Assembly (NCBI GenBank): GCA_046728975.1
Contig: JBKPFU010000082.1
Coordinates: 1-12,863 of the forward strand
Length of the DNA: 12,863 bases
Source of the DNA: JBKPFU01 sp046728975
GTDB taxonomy: Bacteria; Actinomycetota; Thermoleophilia; Gaiellales; Gaiellaceae
Direction of reading: 5' to 3'
Within the stretch, counting starts at the first letter, position 1. Each line of letters starts with the position of its first letter. Shown piece by piece: positions 1 to 5,616 of this stretch. A model generated the notes under the pieces. It saw only the letters and a list, made by a program, of their open reading frames with translations, was not told where the DNA came from and searched no databases. The translations under genes and the position numbers were made by a program.

Positions 1-1
1 G

Positions 2-997
2 TTCGACTGGGACGTGCAGCGCGCGGGCGCCGACGTCATGGATGACTACGGGGGAAATCCGCTGCCCGACCACGTGCTGGAGTCGATCAAGCGGAGCGGA
101 ACCGCGCTGAAGGGCCCGATCACCACGCCCGTCGGTACTGGTTTCCGCTCGGTCAACGTGACCCTGCGAAAGACGCTCGACCTGTACGCCCAGGTCAGGC
201 CGTGCAAGTCCTACCCTGGGGTCCGCTCCCGCTACGAGGACGTCGACCTGATCATCGTGCGCGAGGCGACGGAGGATCTCTACGCGGGAATCGAGTTCGA
301 GCAGGGCTCGGACGTCGCCGCCGAGTTGATCGAATGGCTCGAGTCGCAGGGCGGGCACGTCTGGCGTGACTCCGGGATCTCGATCAAGCCGATCTCGATC
401 GAGGGCACGAAGCGAATCGTCCAGTTCGCGTTCGACTACGCGCGCCGCAACGGCCGCCACAAGGTGACGGCCGTGCACAAGGCGAACATCATGAAGTTCT
501 CCGACGGCCTCTTCCTTCAGGTCGCGCGCGAGGTGGCGGAGGACAACTCCGACCTCGAGTTCGAAGACCGAATCGTGGACAACCTCTGCATGCAGCTCGT
601 CCAGCGGCCTGAGGAGTACGACGTGCTCGTGCTGCCGAACCTTTACGGCGACATCGTCTCCGACCTCGCCGCCGGCCTCGTCGGCGGGCTCGGGTTGGCG
701 CCGGGCGCGAACTTCGGCACGCACGCGGCCGTCTTCGAGCCAACGCACGGCTCCGCACCGAAGTACGCGGGCCAGAACAAAGTCAATCCGATGGCGATGA
801 TGCTCTCGAGCGTCTTGATGCTCCGGCACCTCGACGAGCAGGAGGCGGCAGACCGCCTCGAGAGCGGGATCGCCGAGGTCATTGCGGAGGGAGCGAGCGT
901 GACCTACGACATGAAGCCGACGCGCGAGGACCCGACGGCGGTCGGGACGAGCGAGGTCGCGGACGCGATCATCGACAAGCTCGGAGCCCGGGTTTGA
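2..997 (+). CDS. icd: Isocitrate dehydrogenase (isocitrate/isopropylmalate family), 5'-truncated by window edge
   Basis: Oxidative decarboxylation of isocitrate to 2-oxoglutarate in the TCA cycle, cytoplasmic. The reading frame is open to the left edge and the first visible residues (FDWDVQRAGAD) are already conserved, so the true start lies outside; the GTG at 14 is internal. About 331 residues are visible. The substrate segment RSVNVTLRKTLDLYAQVRP carries the Ser and Asn typical of isocitrate enzymes rather than isopropylmalate enzymes. Further signatures are REATEDLYAG (catalytic Tyr), HKANIMK (catalytic Lys), NLYGDIVSD (metal-binding Asp) and PTHGSAPKYAGQNKVNP. The Lys-Tyr pair in the last motif (761-766), the following Val and the Tyr in VTYD match four of the five NADP determinants known from E. 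coli Icd, so NADP use is inferred although the protein is short like NAD-type enzymes. The neighbouring mdh supports a TCA role. An NAD-dependent enzyme cannot be excluded. Confidence 0.94.
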   Translation, partial: FDWDVQRAGADVMDDYGGNPLPDHVLESIKRSGTALKGPITTPVGTGFRSVNVTLRKTLDLYAQVRPCKSYPGVRSRYEDVDLIIVREATEDLYAGIEFEQGSDVAAELIEWLESQGGHVWRDSGISIKPISIEGTKRIVQFAFDYARRNGRHKVTAVHKANIMKFSDGLFLQVAREVAEDNSDLEFEDRIVDNLCMQLVQRPEEYDVLVLPNLYGDIVSDLAAGLVGGLGLAPGANFGTHAAVFEPTHGSAPKYAGQNKVNPMAMMLSSVLMLRHLDEQEAADRLESGIAEVIAEGASVTYDMKPTREDPTAVGTSEVADAIIDKLGARV

Positions 998-1000
998 TTT

Positions 1001-1160
1001 CCGCCGCCTCACTCGTCTCTCGCACTCGCCAGCACGCTGCAAGGCGTCGCGGCGCGGCGTCCTCGGTCGCGCCCGTATCCTCCGGATACGACCGATCCCT
1101 CCGTCCTTCCGCCGCTCGCCTTTCGCGGCTGCCGAGCACGATCCACTCGCGAGGCGGCGG
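1001..1160. repeat. Long imperfect inverted repeat filling the icd-mdh spacer
   Basis: The spacer folds back on itself almost end to end. Paired blocks are CCGCCGCCTC (1001-1010) with GAGGCGGCGG (1151-1160), CTCGCCAGC (1025-1033) with GCTGCCGAG (1128-1136, one mismatch), AAGGCG (1041-1046) with CGCCTT (1117-1122), GCGGCG (1049-1054) with CGCCGC (1110-1115), CGGT (1064-1067) with ACCG (1091-1094), and CGTATCC (1074-1080) with GGATACG (1084-1090) around a TCC loop. The block positions stay symmetrical to within a few bases, so this is one palindrome about 160 bp long. The outer right arm is also the Shine-Dalgarno region of mdh. It could be a MITE- or REP-like repeat, or an mRNA structure covering the mdh ribosome site. 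No T-tract follows the central hairpin, so a simple intrinsic terminator is less likely. Confidence 0.75.
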
Positions 1161-2090
1161 ATGAGGCGGAAGATCACAGTGGTCGGTGCCGGCAATGTCG
1201 GCGCGACCTGTACGCAGGTGCTCGCAGCCCGCGACTACGCCGACGTCGTGCTCGTGGACATCGTCGAGAACCTGCCTCAGGGCAAGGCGCTCGACATCAA
1301 CCAGATGGGGCCCATCCTCGGCTATGAGCCAAACGTCGTCGGCACGAACGGCTACGAGGAGAGTGCGGGCTCGGACGTCGTCGTCATCACCGCGGGCGTC
1401 CCGCGCAAGCCCGGGATGAGCCGAGACGATCTGGTGACGACGAACGAGAAGATCGTCGGCTCTGTGACCGAGCAGGCGGTCGCCCAGTCCCCGGACACGA
1501 TTCTCGTCGTCGTGTCCAACCCCCTCGACGCCATGTGCCACGTGGCGAAGAGCGTTTCCGGCTTTCCGAAGGAGCGTGTCTTCGGAATGGCCGGCATCCT
1601 CGACACCGCGCGCTTCTCGATCTTCATCGCGTGGAAGACGCAATCGTCGGCCAAGGACGTGACGGCGATGGTGCTCGGCGGTCACGGCGACCAGATGGTT
1701 CCCGTGGTCTCGGCCACGAACGTCGGCGGGATACCGCTGCGCAAGCTGGTGCCGGAGGCTGAGATCGACGCGATGGTGGAGCGCACGGCGAAAGGCGGCG
1801 GCGAGATCGTCGAGCTGTTGGGTACGTCGGCCTGGTACGCGCCGGGAGCGGCGGCGGCCCAGATGGTCGATTCGATCATGCTCGACCAGAAGCGCGTGCT
1901 GCCGTGCACCGCCTACCTCGAGGGCGAGTACGGCATCGACGGCCTGTACATGGGCGTTCCCGTCAAGCTAGGTGCGGGCGGCATCGAAGAGGTCATCGAG
2001 CTCGAGCTGGACGACGCCGAGCGCGAGGCGCTGAACGCATCGGCCGACGCCGTCCGCGAGGTCGTCGGCGTCCTCAGCGTCAGCGCCTAG
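1161..2090 (+). CDS. mdh: Malate dehydrogenase (LDH-like type)
   Basis: NAD-dependent interconversion of malate and oxaloacetate in the TCA cycle, cytoplasmic. The 309 residues match the usual family length. The Rossmann motif GAGNVG is at residues 9-14 and an acidic residue (D33 in LVDIVE) favours NAD. The mobile loop PRKPGMSRDD holds R82 and R88; an Arg rather than Gln at the first position is the mark of malate over lactate specificity. SNPLD (119-123), D148/R151 in LDTARF and the catalytic H175 in GGHGDQMVP are all present. The ATG follows GAGGCGGCGG with a 6-nt spacing from GAGG, a good ribosome site. The gene follows icd after the inverted-repeat spacer and its TAG stop directly abuts the next gene's ATG, suggesting cotranscription. 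Confidence 0.97.
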   Translation: MRRKITVVGAGNVGATCTQVLAARDYADVVLVDIVENLPQGKALDINQMGPILGYEPNVVGTNGYEESAGSDVVVITAGVPRKPGMSRDDLVTTNEKIVGSVTEQAVAQSPDTILVVVSNPLDAMCHVAKSVSGFPKERVFGMAGILDTARFSIFIAWKTQSSAKDVTAMVLGGHGDQMVPVVSATNVGGIPLRKLVPEAEIDAMVERTAKGGGEIVELLGTSAWYAPGAAAAQMVDSIMLDQKRVLPCTAYLEGEYGIDGLYMGVPVKLGAGGIEEVIELELDDAEREALNASADAVREVVGVLSVSA

Positions 2091-2834
2091 ATGGACCTCG
2101 GCCTCAAAGGCCGCACCGCGATCGTCTGCGGCGCGTCCGCCGGGATGGGCCTCGCGATCGCCGAGGCGCTCAGTCGCGAAGGCGCGAACGTTGCGATGTT
2201 TGCCCGGCGGCGAGAGGTGCTCCAGCGGGAAGCCGACCGCCTCGGCGCGCTGGCCGTCCGCGGCGACGTCACGAATCCGGCCGATCTCAAGCGGCTCGTC
2301 GACCGCACCGTCGAGGCCTTCGGCGGGATCGACATCCTCGTCAACAACAGCGGCGGCCCGCCACGGACGACCGCGCTCGAGATCGATGACGACGCGGTCG
2401 AAAGCGCGGTCGAGCTGCTCCTGCTCTCGGTCGTCCGCCTGACAAACCTCTGCCTGCCCCAGCTGGAGCGCAGCGGGCGCGGGAGGGTCATCAACATCGA
2501 GTCGAGCACGGTGCGCGAGCCGATCGAGAACCTCGTCCTCTCGAATACCGTCCGCCCGGGCGTGATCGGCTGGGCGAAGACGCTCGCGCGCGAGGTCGGG
2601 CCGAAGAAGATCACCGTCAACTCGATCGCCCCCGGCCGGATCGACACGGAGCGGCTGGCCGAAGCGTTCGAGAGGCGATCGCGCTCCGAGATCATCGAGG
2701 AGATCCCGCTGAAGAGGTTTGGCAAACCGGAGGAGATCGCCGACGTCGTCTGCTTTCTTGTTTCCGACCGCGCAAGCTATGTGACGGGTACGGTGATTCC
2801 CGTCGACGGCGGTCTCCTGCGCAGCATCCCTTGA
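2091..2834 (+). CDS. SDR-family protein lacking the catalytic Tyr-x3-Lys
   Basis: A short-chain dehydrogenase/reductase fold protein of 247 residues, a normal length. The glycine-rich dinucleotide motif GASAGMG is at 14-20, RGDVTNPADL at 57-66 resembles the adenine-binding Asp region, NNSG at 85-88 replaces NNAG, and a Ser pair lies at 138-139 (INIESST). At the catalytic Tyr-x3-Lys position the sequence reads SNTVR, so Tyr is S151 and Lys is R155. The following VIGWAKTLAREVGP and PGRIDTER are typical SDR. I recall a described SDR subgroup (BKR-like) that lacks a full tetrad, and this seems to belong there; FabG-type reductase activity should not be assumed. The ATG comes immediately after the mdh stop with no clear Shine-Dalgarno, so translation is probably coupled to mdh. 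Substrate unknown. Confidence 0.9.
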   Translation: MDLGLKGRTAIVCGASAGMGLAIAEALSREGANVAMFARRREVLQREADRLGALAVRGDVTNPADLKRLVDRTVEAFGGIDILVNNSGGPPRTTALEIDDDAVESAVELLLLSVVRLTNLCLPQLERSGRGRVINIESSTVREPIENLVLSNTVRPGVIGWAKTLAREVGPKKITVNSIAPGRIDTERLAEAFERRSRSEIIEEIPLKRFGKPEEIADVVCFLVSDRASYVTGTVIPVDGGLLRSIP

Positions 2835-3853
2835 AACGGTTCCTCTCACCCGCTCGTCTCGCCGCTGCGGGGCTGATCCTCCTGGTCGCGGCCGGCGTCG
2901 CACTCTTCCTCGTCCCGTCGAGCTCGTACCTGTTTCTGCCGGACCCGGCGCACTCGCTCGGCCCACTCGTGAAGATCCCGTCCGAGCGCGACGACCGCGA
3001 CGGCGGCGGGATCTATTTCGTCGACGTCCGCTTCCGCAAGGCGCGCCTGATCGAGCGCCTCTTCCCCGGAATCCAGCACGGCGCGTCGCTCGTCGACGAA
3101 GATCAGGTGCGCGCGCCGGGTGTGACCGAGAGGCAGCAGCGGAAGGCCGACCTTCAGGAGATGGAGGTGTCGCAGCAGATCGCGGCCGGCGTCGCGCTCC
3201 AGCACCTCGGCTACAGGGTTCCGGGTCTTTCCGACGGAGCGCTCGTCGACCGCGTCCTTCGCGGCGCGCCGGCGGCGCGGGCGCTTCACGCCGGCGACAG
3301 GATCGTCACGCTCGACGGCGCGCGCGTGCGAAACCTGCCGGACCTCAGGCGCGTCATCGCGCACCACCGAGCCGGCGAGGTGGTCGACGTCCGGTATCGA
3401 CGGGGAAAGTCGCTTCGCTCCGCGCGGTTCCGCCTGGTCAAGGATCCGGACGACCCGCGGCGGACGATCGTGGGCATCATCCCCGGCCTCGAGATCAAGC
3501 TTCCCGTCCGCGTCCGCATCGACACGAGGGGCGTCGGCGGGCCGTCGGCGGGACTGGCGTTCGCGCTCGACGTAGTGGAGGAGCTCGGCCGCGACGTCGA
3601 CCGCGGGCACCGGGTGGCGGCAACCGGAGCGATCGACGAGAACGGCTCGGTGCTTCCGGTGGGCGCCCTCAAGCAGAAAACGCTCGGCGCGCGCGAGGCG
3701 CATGTGGACGTCTTTCTTGTGCCTGCCGGGGAGAACGCCCGCGAGGCGCGACGCTATGCCGACGGGCTGCGGGTGGTCCCTGTGAAGAACTTTCCCCAGG
3801 CGTTGCACGCATTGGCAACTTTGCCAGCTAAGACAACAACCAACGCGTCTTAA
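2831..3853 (+). CDS. Membrane-anchored PDZ-Lon serine protease (YlbL-like)
   Basis: A 340-residue membrane-bound protease. An N-terminal hydrophobic segment (about 8-29) forms a signal anchor with the rest outside. A PDZ-like domain at about 133-203 includes APAARALHAGDRIVTLDG and would recognise C-terminal peptides. A Lon-type protease domain follows (about 215-330) with the catalytic Ser in GVGGPSAG (S239) and the Lys in GALKQK (K281/K283; the second aligns with the Lon catalytic Lys). The Ser-Lys spacing is close to that of Lon. This is the architecture of Bacillus YlbL-type proteins and their actinobacterial homologues. The TTG start overlaps the stop of the SDR gene (TTGA, 2831-2834) with no obvious Shine-Dalgarno, implying translational coupling. 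In other bacteria such proteins act in membrane protein quality control or division checkpoints; the role here is unknown. Confidence 0.92.
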   Translation: MKRFLSPARLAAAGLILLVAAGVALFLVPSSSYLFLPDPAHSLGPLVKIPSERDDRDGGGIYFVDVRFRKARLIERLFPGIQHGASLVDEDQVRAPGVTERQQRKADLQEMEVSQQIAAGVALQHLGYRVPGLSDGALVDRVLRGAPAARALHAGDRIVTLDGARVRNLPDLRRVIAHHRAGEVVDVRYRRGKSLRSARFRLVKDPDDPRRTIVGIIPGLEIKLPVRVRIDTRGVGGPSAGLAFALDVVEELGRDVDRGHRVAATGAIDENGSVLPVGALKQKTLGAREAHVDVFLVPAGENAREARRYADGLRVVPVKNFPQALHALATLPAKTTTNAS

Positions 3854-3870
3854 CCCCTTCTTCATAAGCC

Positions 3871-3893
3871 CCGGAAAATGCGGGTTATTCCGG
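3871..3893. repeat. Small inverted repeat downstream of the PDZ-Lon gene
   Basis: CCGGAA (3871-3876) is matched by TTCCGG (3888-3893) across an 11-nt loop. An alternative pairing uses ATAA plus CCC (3864-3871) with GGGTTAT (3882-3888). It begins 17 bp after the TAA stop, in an unusually AT-rich patch for this window. No T-run follows. It could be a weak terminator or an operator for the next gene; the sequence alone does not decide. Confidence 0.35.
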
Positions 3894-3904
3894 TCAGGCA
3901 ACTC

Positions 3905-3932
3905 TTGCATTGCGGCCGCCGCTCCCTAAGAT
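3905..3932 (+). promoter_or_regulatory. Possible promoter for the small Cys protein and LapA genes
   Basis: TTGCAT (3905-3910) and TAAGAT (3927-3932) are separated by 16 bp. The -10 fits the actinobacterial TAnnnT pattern; the -35 matches only the TTG of the consensus. It lies 44 nt upstream of the ATG at 3976, in the 122-bp gap after the PDZ-Lon gene, where a new transcription unit would be expected. The match is weak and rests on spacing and location. Confidence 0.3.
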
Positions 3933-3964
3933 TGCGACTCGTCAGCTGCGGCCCACGTTTCAGA

Positions 3965-3971
3965 GAGAGGG
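3965..3971 (+). promoter_or_regulatory. Shine-Dalgarno deciding the start of the small Cys protein
   Basis: GAGAGGG ends 4 nt before the ATG at 3976. The same frame also has an upstream TTG at 3910, but that start has no such site, so the ATG is preferred. Confidence 0.7.
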
Positions 3972-3975
3972 AACG

Positions 3976-4152
3976 ATGAGCAAGAAGGCCCAACCGTCCT
4001 GCGACGACTGCTACTTCCGCCGAGCGGGGCTGTGCGCCCTCGTGCTCGAAGCTCCATGCCCGACCTTCCGCCTTCACAGCCGCGGGCGCCTCTCGCCGCC
4101 CCAGCAGCCGCGGCTCGTGCCGCGCATGCTTCGCGAGTCACAGGCCGCCTAG
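3976..4152 (+). CDS. 58-residue four-cysteine protein of unknown function
   Basis: I do not recognise a named family. The cysteines lie in the first half with regular spacing, C9-x2-C12-x7-C20-x7-C28, in the context CDDCYFRR, GLCAL and PCPTFR. Such a set could bind zinc or an Fe-S cluster, or form disulfides. There is no signal peptide or membrane segment, so it is probably cytoplasmic. The second half (about 33-58) is basic, rich in Pro, Arg and Gln, and looks unstructured. Support for a real gene: a strong Shine-Dalgarno, high-GC third positions like the neighbours, and a tight position 12 bp before the LapA gene in the same direction. It may be a small metal-binding or nucleic-acid-binding regulator; that is inference only. 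Confidence 0.72.
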   Translation: MSKKAQPSCDDCYFRRAGLCALVLEAPCPTFRLHSRGRLSPPQQPRLVPRMLRESQAA

Positions 4153-4164
4153 ACTCCGTCCACC

Positions 4165-4428
4165 TTGAGCTTGTTCCGCCGCCTGGAGCCGGGTGAGCTC
4201 CACGAGTACCAGCCGCGCCTCTACGCGATCCTGATCGCGCTGTTCCTGCTCTTCGCCTGGTTGATCGCCTTCATCGTCCAGAACTCGAGGAAGGTCAACC
4301 TGCACTTCGTGCTGTTCACGGCCCGCGTGTCGCTGATCTGGCTGATCCTGATCGGCCTCGCGATCGGCTTCGTGGGCGGGATCCTGACCTCCCAGCTCTA
4401 CCGACGCCGGGGCCGCTCGCCCTCCTGA
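4165..4428 (+). CDS. LapA-domain (DUF1049-type) membrane protein
   Basis: A small integral membrane protein of 87 residues. Transmembrane segment one is at about 19-42 (LYAILIALFLLFAWLIAFIV), followed by QNSRKVNLHFVLFTARVSL, the short linker typical of LapA domains. Segment two is at about 57-76 (LIWLILIGLAIGFVGGIL) and the tail is basic (YRRRGR). In Proteobacteria LapA takes part in lipopolysaccharide assembly; actinobacteria keep the domain in small membrane proteins of unknown role, so no LPS function is implied. The TTG start at 4165 has no clear ribosome site; a second TTG at 4171 is possible. It sits 12 bp after the four-Cys gene, suggesting a two-gene unit. Confidence 0.85.
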   Translation: MSLFRRLEPGELHEYQPRLYAILIALFLLFAWLIAFIVQNSRKVNLHFVLFTARVSLIWLILIGLAIGFVGGILTSQLYRRRGRSPS

Positions 4429-4449
4429 TCGCGGCCTCGCGCCGCGTCA
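4426..4449. terminator. Hairpin between convergent genes, possible bidirectional terminator
   Basis: The 18 bp between the LapA stop and the aminotransferase stop contain CGCGGC (4430-4435) and GCCGCG (4441-4446) around a 5-nt loop. The two stop codons (TGA on +, TCA read from +) also pair, with one bulged T at 4429, giving a 9-bp GC-rich stem. There is no T-tract, so a terminator role is inferred from position and symmetry only. Confidence 0.45.
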
Positions 4450-5601
4450 GGAACGCGAGAGGGCTTCTGCAGACGAACGCCGCTCGACCAGGCGCGCCAG
4501 CCGCGAGATTCCTTCGCCGATCTCGTCGGGCGAGACGAAGCTGAAAGCGAGGCGCGCCGCGGACTCCCCGCCGCGCCCGCCTGGGTAGAAGTCGGAGCCC
4601 TTGACGAACGTGACGCCCGCCTCCTCGGCGCGAGCGAGCAGGTCGGCTGCGGACGTGCCTGCCGGCAGCTCGAGCCACACGAAGTAGCCGCCTTCGGGCC
4701 GGTTCCAGCTTGCCTCGTCCGAAAACTCGCGCTCGAGGGCGTCGAGCATCGCGTCCCGCCGCGCCCGGAGCAGGCCCCGTACGCGCTCCAGGTTCGGCTC
4801 GAACAGGCCGCGGCGCACGAATTCCCAGACCGTCGCCTCCGCGAGCACGTTCGGCGAGATGTACGTCGAGACGGCAAGGTCGGTGACCGCGGCTGCCAGC
4901 TGCCGCGGGAGCACGAGGTAGCCGACGCGAACGCCCGGCGCGATCGTCTTCGAGAAGGACGACGAGTAGACGACGGCCTCCGGGTCGGCCAGCTCGAACA
5001 GCGTCGGCGGCGCCTCCCCGTCGAACCGGACGAGGCCGTATGGATCGTCCTCGAGGATCAGCAGGCCGCGGTCGCGCGCGAGCTCGACGAGCCGCGTGCG
5101 TCGGTTGGCCGAGAGCGTCCGCCCGCTCGGGTTCTGAAAAGTGGGGATCATGTAGAGGAACGCCGGGGGCGGGCCCGTCTCTAGGGCCTGCTCCAGCGCG
5201 TCGATGTCGAGACCATCCCGATCCTGCGGAACCCCGATCACCTCGGCACCGAGGCCGGCAAGGATCTTCAGCGGCCGGTCGTAGGTCGGCGCCTCTACGA
5301 CGACGCGGCCCGGGTTGGCGCCGAAGAAGTGGGTGGCCAGAAAGACGAATCCCTGGAGCGAGCCGTTCGTGAGCAGAACCCGCCGCGGGTCCACGCTGTG
5401 GCGCTCCGCGACCCACTCGCGCAGCGGCTCGTATCCGCCGCCACCCCCGTACGAGAGTGCCCCCCGTCCGTCCCGTTCGATTGCGACCTTCGCACAGTCG
5501 GCGAGCTCCTCGACCGGCAGACAATCGGGAGCCGGAACGCCTCGCGCGAAGGAGATCGCCACGAAATCGAGTCTAGAGAACTCGTCGGCGTTGACCGACA
5601 A
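4447..5601 (-). CDS. PLP-dependent aminotransferase, class I/II (LysN / 2-aminoadipate-like)
   Basis: A fold-type I aminotransferase of 384 residues, cytoplasmic. Visible features in order: FARGVPAPDCLP near the N-terminus, YGGGGGYEPLREWVA (51-65), TNGSLQGF (78-85, phosphate-binding region), PTFQNPSGRTL with N157, EDDPYG with D185 and Y188 that contact PLP, SSSFSKTIAPGVRVGY with the Schiff-base Lys K218 and R225, and a C-terminal ARLAFSF with the likely carboxylate-binding Arg. The pattern is that of the MocR/LysN/KAT-II group, but there is no GntR-type DNA-binding domain, so this is an enzyme rather than a regulator. Possible substrates are 2-aminoadipate, branched-chain or aromatic amino acids; the sequence does not decide. 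The TTG start at 5601 lacks a ribosome site; GTG (residue 14, codon ending at 5562) is an alternative that would widen the gap to the divergent protease gene. Confidence 0.92.
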   Translation of the reverse strand: MSVNADEFSRLDFVAISFARGVPAPDCLPVEELADCAKVAIERDGRGALSYGGGGGYEPLREWVAERHSVDPRRVLLTNGSLQGFVFLATHFFGANPGRVVVEAPTYDRPLKILAGLGAEVIGVPQDRDGLDIDALEQALETGPPPAFLYMIPTFQNPSGRTLSANRRTRLVELARDRGLLILEDDPYGLVRFDGEAPPTLFELADPEAVVYSSSFSKTIAPGVRVGYLVLPRQLAAAVTDLAVSTYISPNVLAEATVWEFVRRGLFEPNLERVRGLLRARRDAMLDALEREFSDEASWNRPEGGYFVWLELPAGTSAADLLARAEEAGVTFVKGSDFYPGGRGGESAARLAFSFVSPDEIGEGISRLARLVERRSSAEALSRS

Positions 5602-5616
5602 TGAGAACGGCCCGTC

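Noticed and set aside
998..1160. A tRNA or small structured RNA gene in the icd-mdh spacer
   Set aside because: No cloverleaf arms, T-loop or CCA-type end; the structure is a single long fold-back, so it was listed as an inverted repeat instead.
3813..3826. TGGCAA-CT-TTGCCA palindrome near the end of the PDZ-Lon gene, first read as a sigma-54 site or operator
   Set aside because: The spacing between GG and GC is too short for sigma-54 and the site lies inside coding sequence; the symmetry is short enough for chance.
3910..3975. Longer TTG start giving an 80-residue form of the four-Cys protein
   Set aside because: No ribosome site before the TTG, while the internal ATG has GAGAGGG at proper spacing; the extra residues look like untranslated leader.
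4316..5524. A 402-codon open frame on - inside the aminotransferase region
   Set aside because: Shadow frame of the aminotransferase; Arg/Gly/Pro-rich with no motif.
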